A stretch of DNA of 64,000 nucleotides from NCBI GenBank assembly GCA_933207985.1, contig OW240916.1, positions 261,882,897-261,946,896 on the forward strand. The letters are read 5' to 3'. Below are positions 23,638-36,146 of this stretch, piece after piece (position 1 is the stretch's first letter; each line of letters starts with the position of its first letter). The stretch is from Pelobates cultripes (Eukaryota; Chordata; Amphibia; Anura; Pelobatidae). Under the pieces are notes generated by a model. That model was given only the letters and a program-made list of their open reading frames with translations. It was not told the origin of the DNA and did no database searches. A program made the translations under genes and the position numbers.

Positions 23638-23671
<34 letters not shown>
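23516..23671. repeat. (AT)n microsatellite cluster
   Basis: Repeated TA runs with short interruptions, ending about 75 bp before the CTCF-like motif and 270 bp before the HCN1 start codon. Confidence 0.9.
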
Positions 23672-23674
<3 letters not shown>

Positions 23675-23940
23675 CTATTATTCGTCAAGGACTGAGCTCA
23701 ATGTCACCAGGTATTTAGTAGAGGAGGGCAGACGTTGCTTGGTGCCAGCAGATGGCAGCAGAGAGAGGCAGACGCAGAGCCCTGTGTCTGGGCTCACACA
23801 TCAGCTGCAGAGGAGAGAGGCTGAGCTCCTGAAGGGCATCAGATGAGAGCAGGAGAGGTGTAGGCAAGGAGCTCGCTGAGCCCAGTCTGCTTCTCTGCAT
23901 TGTCCCCCCCTAAAAAAAAAATCCTCTGACCTTCCTGAGC
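23672..23940 (+). promoter_or_regulatory. Putative HCN1 promoter/5' UTR
   Basis: Base composition changes sharply from AT repeats to a GC-richer, purine-rich stretch that runs into the HCN1 start codon. No TATA box is evident, so initiation may be dispersed. The first 30 bp could be promoter and the rest 5' UTR; the transcription start cannot be placed. Two small upstream frames exist (ATG 23752 to TGA 23832, and ATG 23843 to TAG 23863) and would lower translation if included in the mRNA. Confidence 0.5.
23745..23758 (+). promoter_or_regulatory. CTCF-like core motif
   Basis: CCAGCAGATGGCAG matches the vertebrate CTCF core pattern (CCASYAGRKGGCRS) at every position. It lies about 190 bp upstream of the HCN1 start codon, where CTCF could mark a promoter-side insulator or loop anchor. 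Binding is inferred from the motif alone. Confidence 0.55.
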
Positions 23941-24284
23941 ATGGAAAGCAAACTGAACTCATCATCTAACAGCAGGGACGACGGCAATAACGTATTCCAG
24001 GGGAAAGCTGAGAAAAGTCTGACTGCCAGCAGTTCCAGTGTGAAGGAGCATGGAAACTCTGTGTGCTTTAAAACGGATGGCGAGGACCCTGTGGTGGGCT
24101 TCGAAGATGCAGAGGGGCCCAACAGGCAGTATGGGTTCATGCAGAGGCAGTTCAGCTCCTTGCTGCAGCCAGGAGTCAATAAATTCTCTCTTCGAATGTT
24201 TGGCAGCCAAAAGGCAGTGGAGAAGGAACAGGAAAGGGTTAAAACTGCAGGCGTGTGGATCATACATCCTTATAGTGATTTCAG
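23941..24284 (+). CDS. HCN1: HCN1 channel, first coding exon (partial gene)
   Basis: HCN1 encodes the pore-forming subunit of the hyperpolarisation-activated, cAMP-modulated cation channel that carries the h-current in neurons and photoreceptors. The exon encodes about 114 residues. It starts with [10 protein letters not shown] close to the N-terminus, then [44 protein letters not shown] and [11 protein letters not shown], ending IIHPYSDF: the cytosolic N-terminus and the HCN domain that packs against the voltage sensor. The ATG has a strong context (A at -3, G at +4). The exon stops at CAG/GTAAAC, leaving two bases of the next codon (phase 2), just before membrane segment S1, as in other HCN genes. 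Between NSVCFK and FEDAEGP the linker is short and lacks the glycine tract of mammalian HCN1. Later exons (membrane core, cyclic-nucleotide domain) are not in the window. Confidence 0.95.
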
Positions 24285-24445
24285 GTAAACAGTTAATCTA
24301 CTGTAAATCTAGCCTGGGTAATCCCAGCTCAAAACGGTTTTCCTGTGTGTGGCAGATGCTACAAGTAGTGGCCAATCACCCTGTAACTGCATTATTGTCA
24401 AGCTGTTGGTTTGATCATGTATTGTGTGTTGTGACTGTGTTGTCA

Positions 24446-24478
24446 GTGTGTGTGTGTGTGTGTGTGTATGTGTGTGTG
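24446..24478. repeat. (TG)n microsatellite
   Basis: TG dinucleotide run with one TATG interruption, 160 bp inside the intron. Confidence 0.95.
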
Positions 24479-24486
24479 ATTCGGGC

Positions 24487-27400
24487 ATGTGGACACTGGT
24501 TTTCCAATGGACAGTGATGTAAAGAAGCAGTGAGATATGCACAAGTGGGAAAACTTTTTAACCTAGTTTTGTAAGGCATGCACAAAAATGATTTGGAATA
24601 ATCAATTGATATATTTGTATCAGTATTTTTCCTGAAGATGTTAATATACTGTTTGTGTGTGCAGAAGGAAGGCAATTTGGTTAGCAAGTATACATTTCTG
24701 TTGTTTTGGGGGGTTTTTTGTATTATTTTATTAGCAACAGACAATGTCAATTACACACGTGTGTCTCCAGAATGGGGTGTCATGTGTTTCTGTAATGTAC
24801 ACACGGGTCCCAAGACCATGCCTTTTTTTGTCACTTTTAGAAATGACCCATATCTGCAGTGAGAGAGAGAGAGAGAGAAAGAGAGATTTATAAACTGTAA
24901 TAATGACCTTGAGAGTAGACAGTGCCTGTTAGAAGATTCACACTATAATTCAATGCAAATCCTTTCTTCAATTTCAGCAGTACATAGATGAGACATAGAA
25001 AAATAATAAATGTAATAATAAAAATATATGTATATAGCTAATAGAGTAAATAGCCACCCATTGCTTTGTAAATGCCTGATTTCAGTGATTTTCACGTGTA
25101 TTACTGCAGTGACTATCTGAATAAATGCAGGAATGCATAAAGGTCAAATACATGGGTCCAACGTGTATTTCACACATAGGTATATTTCCCAGTACATGTA
25201 GGTGTCTGTATAACAGGGTTACAGCTCTGTGACTAGGAAGAGATCATAGCTCTGCATTCCATTTTTTATCTGCAAATGCACATCACATCACATTTCATTT
25301 TTTTTTTTTTTTTTATTCAAAATGGCCTGAACTGAGAGCTGAATTATATGTTGACATCATTGCAATCTAATAGCATTGGCAGGTACAAGGAACCGAAAAT
25401 GTGATTAAATTTTATTTATTTATTTTGCATGCAGAATGACAGCCCCTCATGTCAATGCATACAATTTTAGTGTAAAGTGGGGACTGTGCAGCTGTCCATG
25501 GTCCTGGAAACAGCAGCTTGTAGATTCAGGCAGCCTGCATACTGGAGTAGTAATTTCAAAGGATGCTGGCATGAGGATAGCTAAATGGATTTACCCTTTC
25601 CTTCCCGGAGTCGTCTGCAATGTACCGTTCTCCTTCTCGACTTTCTACCAGTAAATGGTTAACTAAGCAGGGACTTTTTTTTTACGAGCATAAAAATGAT
25701 ATTGTACAATTTGCACATACACACAAACAATAAGTACTTTAATGTATGGCTATGTTTCATATGATTCTTTTACTTCGACTAGTGCCATTGGTGTTGTTAT
25801 AAATATTTTTATTTAATAATTTTATAAGGGTGTGTATTTGAATGGGTACGTATAAAATATGTATGCTTAGAATTCAATTATGTTACATACTTTTATGGCA
25901 TATCACTAGATGACACCTTATGTGCTCTAAATATACTGAAAAATATATTACTTTATGTTCTTCATAGCTACATTAAAAATGGTGTCAAGCAATAGTCGCT
26001 GATAGAAAGTATTATAAGTGAGCTAGAGCAGTGGTTTATTCACTAAACTGTTGTGACAGGTTCACAACAAAATTGTAATATACAGGCCGAATAGCCAATC
26101 TAGAACAAAATCTCCAGGTTAGTTAAATATTCACATCTGCTATTTTAGTTTAAATTCAGTAATTCAATTATCAACTCACAGTTTACAGTATAATCCCACT
26201 GATCTGCCAAGATGTCCCCACAAAAGATCACATCATAGGGCAAAAGGGACCATATGCCCTCCCGTTGGGAATAAAGTTGCCACTGAGTAACACAGATTAT
26301 GCCTTGTCCAATGGAAACATATATGTGGATACCCTTGATGGTAGACAGCTACTGGTCTAAAGATCATGTATTGATAACACCCCATGAAGTCAGAATTTAT
26401 ACATCTACATGATACTGCACAATTCCATCTAAAAGTTTAACTCCTGTTTCATTGACACAGCTGTACGTAAATGTATCCCTATGTTGTGTTTAAAGACTAT
26501 TTTCTGAACATTAGAACTTCCAAAATGTTTAACCTTCACTCCCTGAATCTGAAGGATCATTTCACCTATTCTACAGAATTGCGTTTTTACACTCTCTCCT
26601 CTAACATTGATATGATTCACCCAATTAAAGGCTTGAGACACACTTTTCCACTTTCAAGCATTGAACAACACATATTCAAGGAGGGATTTAAGTAAAAATC
26701 GCAGATTTTAGAAAAGAAAAAAATGTTTCCAAAGTGGCAAAAAGTTGCAATTCAAAAAATAGATTAGTTAAAAAAAAAACCTGTTGTGTCACAAACCTAT
26801 TACATTTGTTGTGCTTTAAATTTTCATATAGCCCTCTTTCACTACTGGTCTATTCGTTAAGTCATATCATTCTTTAATTTCAAGTATAATAATTAAAAAT
26901 ATCAATCTTACCTGCCTTGAGTTACCTCATTTCACGTCTATCCAATTACACATATTGTTAAATTCTTCCAATATACTTCCATTACTATCTTAATATTATG
27001 TTCACATTTCCTGCCTTGTACAGTATATCTGAGCATATTATTAGACTTGTACATACAGTCTCAAACAAATTTCAAGTAGGCTGAATTTTGGGCAATCGTC
27101 TTAAATTCCAAACTCCAAAACGCTATATGGAGGAATCACGAAACAAAGAAAATGGCAATGTACAAAACTGTTTTCTTTGATTATGATTCAGATTTCCATC
27201 CATGTCACCAAAAAAAAAAAGATGATTGTTGTAAAGTAAAGATGATGCCACTAAATGTTGTCTTTTTCACAGATCAAGTGACCAATAAAGGGAAAAAAAG
27301 ATAGGTCATTAAAAAAAAAAAAAGTCTTATAGTATATAACTATATAGTATATATTTAATAAATAAAAAATATATAAATATAGATTTTTTTTTTACTGCTC

Positions 27401-27871
27401 CTCATCATTTTTATCACTGTGTTACTTCTTGCTTGATCTGTCAATCAAATAGTGAGAACATGTGCCTTTCTTTGTACTGCACAGTAAATACATAACATTT
27501 ATATTTTGTAGTACACAGGCTGGCCTACTTTTGTGCCCCTTAGATTTGTCTGAAACATTTTCCAGAAATGCTTGCATGGACAAATTCTGAATCGCCTATC
27601 CATTTATTTATTTAATATAGTCGTTTTGGACTAACCATATTTTTTTCACCATGTACAAGTTTGCATATTATCTAGTAATTCATGTCCTAAAGTCAAACAT
27701 TTCATCCTCATTCTTGGCTTACTGGTAAATAATCCCATCCATCTATTCATCCATTGCATAAATAGTTTAACATAAAACTATTCACACAGCATATAATGAA
27801 GCCTAGTATTAATGAAAGTTGCTCCCACACCCTCAAACATTAACACCTGCTTTAAGATGCAGGAATTTCAC
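24487..27871. other. Intronic, simple repeats only
   Basis: It holds a (GA)n run at 24860-24886 and a poly-T run near 25297-25313. No exon or transposon end that I can support. Confidence 0.5.
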
Positions 27872-28178
27872 TTAAAGGGACAGTATAGGTACTATAGGCG
27901 ACTTTTGGTCACCTAACTGACTCTGGACGTCCTCTCGCTATGCATGAAGACATTAAGCATCAATTAAAATCCAATAGGAAAGCATTGATAAGATGCCTTC
28001 CTATGGGGTTGTCCTAATGAGATTGCGGCACTAGCCACGCACGCGCATTAGGTCCATTGACGTCAGCCGACTTTGGGGGATTAGTGAAGGAAGAGCCTGA
28101 CCCAGCGCTGAGGGACATTGGCGTGTGAGCAAGGGGAGCATTGCAATTTTTTTATTCTTAGTCTATAGCTTCCCTCTG
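27872..28178. mobile_element. TTAA MITE-type element (copy 3, decayed right end)
   Basis: The left end is TTAAAGGGACAGTATAGG. The internal palindrome is present as ATAGGAAAGCATTGATAAG and TGCCTTCCTATGGG. The right end is degraded to CTATAGCTTCCCT near 28178. Confidence 0.6.
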
Positions 28179-29667
28179 ATTCATGGGTCTGCAGGCCATT
28201 GTGCACATGATCTATATTCACTCTTGCCATCTGCTGATTAAGCCACCACCCTGCCCCCAGTGTTACAGTTATCTTCATCTGTAGATTACCATCTTTAACA
28301 CAATATTTTTCACCCTCAAGGCAACACATTTTTTCATCAGCCACACATGCAGACAGTGATTGCGCTGCTGATAATTTACCTTTGCTCCAATTTTCATACA
28401 ATGTTGTATTTAGGTCCCTTTTACTGTTGCCATAATTATCATTTAATTAATTTTCCTGTCTGCAGATCCTTGTAAACCCTCTCCCTACAAACAAGAAAAC
28501 AAGAGCAGTTATATACCTACACAATATAGCAAATCTCACATGCTAGGTTTTACACTCCTGCCAGTTGTATATTTAGTTCCAAAAAAAATGTAAGCTGTAT
28601 TGTAATTGGAATTAATATACATGCAGAGCAGTTGGATGTCATTGGAATTATCCAGGATTAAGGACAGTTTTAGAATTCTGTTCTCCTTGAAAGCAATTTG
28701 GGGTGAACTCTGTAACTGCAGGAATCTTATGAGAAAAAAGCTAAATAAATTAACCAAACAAAGCAATAAGAAAAAAATAGCAACTCTTAATGCTTTATGT
28801 TTCTGTTTAGTAACAACATTATTAAAAATAGAATCAAATTTTCTGCATAAAGTTTTTGACTGCCCTGTTTTGATAGTATGAGTTTTAATTAGTCACACTG
28901 AAATTCAGATTTTATTTGGCTTTCTCTTACAGATCTGTGATTAGAGTATCTAACTTTAGTCAATCAAAGAGCAGCAGTGAGTCCAACATCACAGTATGTA
29001 CAAGATAGTCAATCACAATTCTGCAATACAGAAAATAACAGGTTAAAACATCAGCCCATAAGACTGATGTTAGGCTGAAAATCTGATGTTGGGGTAGGAG
29101 CCTGGTTCTCTGCATTAAAGTAATGTTATCATGGCCAAACCCTATTATATTTTTATGTCCTCCACACTATCCTAGTCTTTTGTTTGTCCCCCCTAATGTG
29201 TTTAATATCACCGTTGGTCCCACTTTTTACTTCTACTTTATTGAAGGTTTCTGGCCCTTTTTTGAATGTGCTGCCATATTCTTGGTATTGACAGTGACCA
29301 ACTGTCTTTGCTCTCTTCAGCTCATACTGTCCACGCATGACCAGCAGCAGGAAGGAAGGCGATACTGTCCTGGTGCAATATTTGGGGAATACAGAGATGG
29401 ACATGATGGTCAGCTGAGCAGCATGGGAATATTGAGCTAGACAAAGGAAGTGGAGCTTGTCTCAAGTGTAGAAAAATAGACAGAAGACAAAGTAGCCCCT
29501 ACTTTGTCTTTTGTATTTTACATGTAGATGATCGAAAAATCAAAAAATGAAGACCAGATTTGGAGAGAGAGGTAAAAGAAGGATGGTTTTAAGAAGGAGC
29601 TCAGTCACTCAAATACACATTCATAGTTACATCAAGTGGACAGTTGAGTCCATATGCAGACTTTCAT
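28179..29667. other. Intronic, nothing recognised
   Basis: Mixed AT-rich sequence. A stretch near 29280-29450 is less AT-rich but shows no exon signature I recognise. Confidence 0.45.
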
Positions 29668-29842
29668 CCTTATGAATGTCCATATATGGACTGAAACATC
29701 GATATGATGTAACCTTTGCTTGATAAATAAAATGTATATGTATTTAAGAATCCCACTGAGTGTGCTCCTTTGTGACAAATTATACTATTGGCTGGAGGTG
29801 CACTTTGGCAAATACGCTGGAAACTTGAGTACAGGGCCATTG

Positions 29843-29890
<48 letters not shown>
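29668..29890 (+). mobile_element. Hammerhead-like relic with (TA)n tail
   Basis: It contains CTTATGA (29669-29675, one change from the CTGATGA core), stem II GTCC/GGAC, and GAAA (29693-29696). A plausible stem III follows, ACATC pairing with GATGT. A tail of about 150 bp leads to a (TA)n run (29846-29890). The layout is that of a short non-autonomous Penelope-related repeat. The core mutation predicts no activity. Confidence 0.45.
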
Positions 29891-31076
29891 TATAGATATA
29901 TACTATAGATCATACAATTGCTTTGTCTTTAGTGTAATACTGAATTTATTCCATGACAGCACTATGTAATTTGGTGCAGTTGGACATAAGTAGTGGCTAA
30001 ATCGCCAAGTATAGTTTCAAAGTTATTTTGCCTTAATAACCGTTTTCTGTACTGTCACTTATATGGTTCTCTGATGTGATCTTAATAGTGACATATTTAT
30101 CGGTTATGAAAGTAACTGGCAAGAATTAATGTTTATATATTTTTGTACAATAATAAATATTATTGTTATTATATTTATTATTATATGCTATACACATCAA
30201 ATAAATCTGACATTGTTGAGTAAGTCCAAAATGAGCCAAATGTTTTTAATTTAATGAGATTTGTTTTCTTTTTTATGTGTGGTGTACTTTTTGGGTTTAA
30301 TTAAGGATGAAGATTTTTAGAATTTCTATACATACCTTTGCGAGTAATTTTGTGAGCATCCACTTTTTATATACAAATAATACAGATTTATATTATACAT
30401 CAGTGTTGAGAAATCTGACCGTGGTACATTCAAGGTAATCCTGATATTATTATTTTTTTTCATTATTATATTGGCAAACACAAAGCAACAGAATAAAATG
30501 TATGTATAAAGTACAATGTCATTCATACACGGTCCCCAGGGGTTGTTTCTAATATGGTTACCTCTGCACAGCACAGTACTCCCAAAACTATGGATTTTCA
30601 AGGTTGATGGACAATGAATGACCTTGCAAAGCCCATTGTGTTTGCCTGTTGCTCATAATTACATCAGGATAGGTAGAGAAACTAAATCTAATAACATTTA
30701 GAGAGAAGGTTTTGAAAGTAACACAGACAATGCATTCAGTGCACCACTATTCTTTAAATGCATATTTTCATTTGATGGTTTATAAGTGTACTATACGTAT
30801 CCAGTCAAAGGCTAGTATAGTTAGAAGTCCATGAACAGCTGTAGGTCTCTTGATTGCTTAAAAATATTTGTTATGTACCAGGTAGTCCTTATGGTTTAAC
30901 AGTTAATCTCAGGATTTAACGGCAGTCTCAGGACACCCGTTCCTCAGAGTCACACTGAACTTATTAAGCCACAATGCACATGCAATTGAAAAGGAACAAG
31001 CTCTAACCCACTTCACCCAATCCTTAATTAAAACTTACAATTAAGTCTGAAAATGTAACATTAAATTAATTCAAAT

Positions 31077-31113
31077 TGGTGATAAGCCTATATTAAGGTA
31101 GAAACGTTAGAGG
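31077..31113 (+). ncRNA. Hammerhead-like relic, weak
   Basis: GTGATAA, then CCT pairing with AGG, then GAAACGTTAG. The order and spacing resemble the PLE hammerhead core, but CTGATGA is altered and stem II is short. Chance resemblance cannot be excluded. Confidence 0.25.
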
Positions 31114-31617
31114 TCACTATGGGTAATGTGTAGCTTTGTCTTTAAGAAAGCCCCTCAGAGACAAAGCACACATAGCTATGTTACTTCTGGGGCTGTTGTG
31201 CCGCATGTTTACAGGCATTTACCAGCTTCATTTGTAGAAGGTTTTATTTCATGACTGGAATATCAGTGACAGTAAGCAAACAAGATTCTACTTGCACTTT
31301 GTGAGACTATCTGGTGAATATCCTGCTGAGGACTCACTCAATATCAGACATCGGAATTGTCATTCACCACGTGTCACTGCCACGCAATGAGTTACATCAG
31401 ACCTGTTGTGTATACTTTACTGGTTTCTTTTTTTTTTAAATAACTTTTTAAACTTTTCTTATTTTACATCAATATATAAGTCTAAATTATGCTTCAAAAT
31501 GTCATGTTTCAAGTCAGCTGCTGTCAGCATATTATTAATATTTGTTTCAGAATATAGAGTATGGTGCACCAATGGTGCAATGTTTTTGATATTCACATAC
31601 ACGTACACAACCTGGTT

Positions 31618-32000
31618 TTAAAGAAACACTTCAAGCACCATAACCTCCCTGGCCTGCTGTAGTTTTTATAGTTCTCAGGTGTCATCCCGCAGTAAGTCGG
31701 AAAATCATTTGAAAACTTAACTGGGTCTCCGTGGGTGCCCATAGCTTCAGCCTGTTCTGCCATCTCTTCTGATAATATAATTAGCTCTACAGAGCTAAGC
31801 AGAACTATGTAGGACTGTGCTGACAGCTGGGAGCATCATTGGCAATCTCAGCCAATGAGCCTGGCCTTGCTTCACTATGAATATTTAACTAGATTTTCTT
31901 AACAGAGAAGATAACAAGCAAAGGGCTATGCATGCAAACATTGCTAAAATGGTTTGACTACCTGACTGTAGTGTTATGGTACTTGGACTGCTTCTTTATA
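31618..32000. mobile_element. TTAA MITE-type element (copy 4, diverged)
   Basis: The left end is TTAAAGAAACACTTCAAGCAC and the right end ATGGTACTTGGACTGCTTCTT, a diverged terminal inverted repeat. Right TTAA decayed to TATA. Non-coding. Confidence 0.5.
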
Positions 32001-33237
32001 GGAAGCAACAAATAGGTGGGTAAAAGGTGTGCAGTTTCTAGTTATTTGTCATTACTGACTTAGTCTCTGACTTTTCCCTTCCCACCTCTCCTTTAACCTG
32101 CACTTATTTTCTTGTGTAAGACATTCTTCCATTGATTTATGCAACTATTTTATTCAGATTTCTTAACTGTCAGATAAATCACAAATGTTGAAGAATGTTT
32201 CATTCATAAAATATGGGACCAGGTTCTCACAAATTATTATTATTATTATTATTATTTATTCACATCCAGAGTACTGTGTCCTCTGCAGATCAATATTACG
32301 TAAAAATCGTATTTATCACACATTTGTAATAACTAAAGAAGGCTGTATCAGTTTAGAATGAAGCTTTAGTTTAGAAGAATGATGAACAGTGCATAGTAAT
32401 ATGAAACTGATATATTAGGGTTCCATATTGTTGTGGCCTGTTTTATGTGACATTATTCCACTGCAAATATTGTGTTCTTGAATTATTTTGATCTTTGCAA
32501 TGTAAAATTAAGTATAACAAGCATCGGGAGAACGAGATCTAAGCTTTAGGTACTCTGATCTAAGCTTCCCTGCAGCACCTGTAAAGTTGCTACACTACTA
32601 GTGAATGAGAATGAATAATGTTGAGGCAAGGCAGTGATATGAATTAATTATAGTATCTTATTTTATTACGATATCATCAGATAACACATACCAAGGTAGA
32701 TGGAGATCGTGACCCAGAAAGTTCAAACTATGAATCTAAAAATAGAATTTTAGACAGCCTGTAAGAACTGTGTGTAGGATTAGGAAGATACATATTAAGG
32801 TCCACCCGTATCTTATTGGTTCACATTCTGGAATGGAACTTTTAAAGAGGTTAAACAGTAATTTCTTCCAAAGAAATTTGTATTAATAAAAGTTTTAAAA
32901 TAATTTATTATCCTCAATACGGAAAAGGCAAATTCATGGTATATGCTGACTATTATACCTGATTGTGTGATAGAAAAAAGATTCCCTGCCTGAGCATAGT
33001 AACCAGATTACTGCTTCTTTCCTGGACTCTAACAATTTGTGGAATTTATTCTTTAATATAGAAATGGTAGAACATATATTACCTTCCCATAATTGATCAT
33101 ACCCCTATTTCATGCATTTCTGTGGGGAATTATCTACCTCATTGGCATCCCGTGAAGCTTTGTCAGCGTTACCAACTCATATCATTAAAGTTTGGCAACA
33201 TTTTGGACTGGATACTGTGCATCTTCATTTCTTTATT
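32001..33237. other. Intronic; (ATT)n run, possible old LINE debris
   Basis: It has an (ATT)n run near 32237-32261. The last 150 bp (words such as LPTHIIKVWQHF readable around 33165) may be debris of an L1-like LINE C-terminus. Otherwise unrecognised. Confidence 0.35.
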
Positions 33238-33480
33238 TAGGATATACTGATCAAGAAATTATCGTACCTGGGTAATAGACCCTGTATAATATCAGAAGAA
33301 CATTGGTGGTAGTTATGTTTTTTTCTCTTGATTCAGAAAAAGCCTTTGGTCATGTTGACTGATACTGTTTTTGAAACACCCTACACTACTTCAAGACCAT
33401 TTGGCCTTTTTGCTGCAGTCAATATCCTCTATGGTATTCTGATATCCTCAGTTCACAGATGCCATTGTTGTGTCAGGACA
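33238..33480 (+). pseudogene. L1/Tx1-like reverse transcriptase fragment
   Basis: The plus-strand translation includes SLDSEKAFGHVD, the L1-type RT block usually read as D-A-E-K-A-F-D-R-V, preceded by a DQ-x-x-x-x-P-G-like block. Several stops interrupt it. It sits directly before the L2 LINE. Confidence 0.55.
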
Positions 33481-33608
33481 AGTGACTCTGCTGCCTATAA
33501 CAGATTTTCCCAACCAGTCCTCAAAGCAGTCCAACATCAACATTTTTACTATTACTTTAGAATAGAATTTGGAAATGTCCACATTTTGCACCATTTGCAA
33601 TCCCAGGC

Positions 33609-35603
33609 ATCTCTTTAGTTCTCTTCTTCGCCCTGCTGTGGCCACCCCCCCAAACTAACCTTACTGCTGACAACTTTGCATGTTACTTTACTGACAAGAT
33701 AGAACAGCTAAGGAAAATAATTCTCCCCTCCTTGCCATTCTGTTTCTCAACCACACATAGATCATGCCTTTCCTCCCCTTCAGACATTCTCCCTGGCTAT
33801 TGACCAAGAGGTGGCTGCTCTTCTCTTTTCCTCTCGCCCCACCACTTGCCCGCTTGATCCTGTCCCATCTCACCTTAATAGATCTCTCCACTTATCTCGT
33901 GCCTTCCTTAACGCACATCTTCAACTGCTCTCTCTCCCTGCTGACCTTAAACATGCCACTGTAGTACCTATACTAAAAAAAACATCCCTCAGCCCATCCA
34001 CCCCCTCTAGCTATTGTCCCACATCCCTGCTCCCTTTTTCCTCAAAGCTTCTGGAAAGACTTGTCTTTACCCGTGTGTCTCATTTCCTCAATTCCAACTC
34101 TCTCCTTGACCCTCTTCAATCTCGTTTTCCACCCTCTCCACTCTACTGAGACCGCGCTTATCAAAGTTACTAATGACCTAATCACAGCTAAATCCAAAGG
34201 CCACTACTCCATACTAATTCTTCTTGACCTCTCTGCGGCCTTTGACACCATTGATCATGCTCTCCTTCTTCAAACTCTTCAATAGCTTGGTCTCTGTGAT
34301 TCTGTCCTTTCGTGGTTTTCCTCTTATCTATCCCAACGCTCATTCAGTGTCTCCTTTTCTAATGATACCTCCTCCCTTCGTCCTGTCTTTGTTGGAGTCC
34401 CCCAAGGCTCTGTCCTTGGTCCCCTTCTATTTTCTCTCTATACTGCCTCTCTTGGCAAACTTATTACCTCTTTTGGATTCCACTACCACCTGTACGCTGA
34501 TGACACCCAGTTATATCTCTCCTCCGCGGACCTCTCCCCTGCCGTCCTGCAACGTGTCACTGCTTGCCTTTCTTCCGTCTCTGACTGGATGTCCTCCAGC
34601 TTTCTGAAACTCAATCTCTCTAAAACTGAGCTCCTTGTCTTTCCTCCTCCTAATACTGATCCTCCTCTTTCACTCTCCCTTCAAGTTTGTGGTACCCACA
34701 TCAGTCCATTCTTGCAAGCGCGCTGTCTTGGCGTCATACTTGAGTCTGGCCTCACCTTTGAGCCTCACATCCAGCATGTTGCCAAATCCTGTAGATTCCA
34801 TCTTAAAACATAGCCCGCATCTGCCCCTTTCTTGCACCAAATACTACCAAGGAGCTTGTCCATGCTCTAGTAATTTCCCGCATGGATTATTGTAACCCTC
34901 TCCTGATTGGTCTTCCCAAAAGCCGTTCCGCACCACTACAGTCCATAATGAACGCTCCTGCCAGACTGATTTTCCTCTCTAGTCGGTTCTCTCACACCTT
35001 ACCCCTCTGCCAGTCCTTACATTGGCTTCCTGTATGCTATAGGACTCAATTCAAGGTATTAATTCACACCTATAAAGCACTGAACAACTCTAGCCCCTCT
35101 TATATCTCCTCACAGATCCATAGGTATGTCCCTTCTCGGTCTCTGCCCTTTGCCCGTGACCACCTCCTGTCTGTTGTCCGCACCCGTACGGCCAACTCAC
35201 GCTTGCAGGACTTCTCACGGGCGGCTCCCTTCCTATGGAATAGCCTGCCTACCGCCGTCAGACTCTCCCCTAGTCTTGCATCTTTTAAGAAGTGCCTTAA
35301 AAACCATATCTTTAGGAAAGCTTATGGCCTCCAGGACTAACCTCTACCTCACATACCTGTCTCTTGCTCTCTTCTAAAGGGAAGCCCACCTTATTTGACT
35401 GCAAATTTCTGTCCTAATGTGTTTTACACCCCCCACCTCCTATAGAATGTAAGCTTGATTGAGCAGGGTCCTCTTCAACCTATTGTTCCCGTAAGTTTTT
35501 TGTAATTGTCCTATTTATAGTTAAATAAATCTCTCTCACAATATTGTAAAGCGCTATGGAATCTGTTGGCGCTATATAAATGGCAATAATAATAATAATA
35601 ATA
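33609..35603 (+). mobile_element. L2-type LINE, 5'-truncated
   Basis: Plus-strand RT blocks are split over frames by indels: [20 protein letters not shown] (34200s), [10 protein letters not shown] (around 34395), YADDTQLY (around 34495) and the C-terminal block with LHWLPV and FKVLIHTYKALN (35000-35340). It ends with the typical L2 tail, GCGCTATATAAATGGC followed by (AAT)n (35560-35603). The last 152-codon frame is uninterrupted. The catalytic Asp pair is kept, but frameshifts make this copy inactive. Confidence 0.85.
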
Positions 35604-35719
35604 CCTTGAAGACTAAGGGCTCCTCTATAACCTGATAACTAAAAATATGCTCTATACTGTTCTTATAAGCAGCAGGTGTTAGATATTAACAGCCAAAAAT
35701 TATCGACAAGTTTCCAACC

Positions 35720-35850
35720 TTAAAGGGACACTATAGTGTCAGGAAAAAAAATACCTTTTCCTGACACTATAGTGCTGGTGTAGTTTTTTTAGGCAATGAG
35801 CCCCACTCTGATCGCCCTGAAAAGGTCAATTTACTTACCTTTTCTTGAAA
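35720..35850. mobile_element. TTAA MITE fragment (copy 5)
   Basis: It starts TTAAAGGGACACTATAGTG and immediately folds back (GTGTCAGGAAAA with TTTTCCTGACAC, 35737-35771). The right part is lost. Confidence 0.55.
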
Positions 35851-35904
35851 AAAATTATTGCACATCACAATAAATCAACATAGCAAATACAATGGGGAAA
35901 AGTA

Positions 35905-36111
35905 TCAAAGTTGATCCTGATGAAAGTCCCTGTTAGGGACTGAAAGGTCAATCTCTTAGAACGGAATATTATGTTTATTAAATAAAGGACAATTACCATA
36001 TTCAAAACCATGAGTGCAGGCATAGTATTTATTTTCCTGTATAACGAACTTCCCTTTTGGACTGGTACCCGGCACTTTACTATTGGTTTAGCCTGAGTGC
36101 AAGGATTCTAT

Positions 36112-36144
<33 letters not shown>
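35905..36144 (+). mobile_element. Hammerhead-like repeat lacking stem III, with (TA)n tail
   Basis: It contains an exact CTGATGA (35917-35923), a 6-bp stem II (AGTCCC with GGGACT, loop TGTTA) and GAAA (35942-35945). The following GGTCAA can pair with upstream TTGATC as stem I, with no room for stem III. Without stem III and its cleavage site it should not cut. The repeat tail runs to a (TA)n tract at 36113-36144. Confidence 0.5.

Positions 36145-36146
<2 letters not shown>

Noticed and set aside
28081..28401. 106-codon minus-strand frame as an exon
   Set aside because: It overlaps the decayed end of a TTAA element and shows no family motif.
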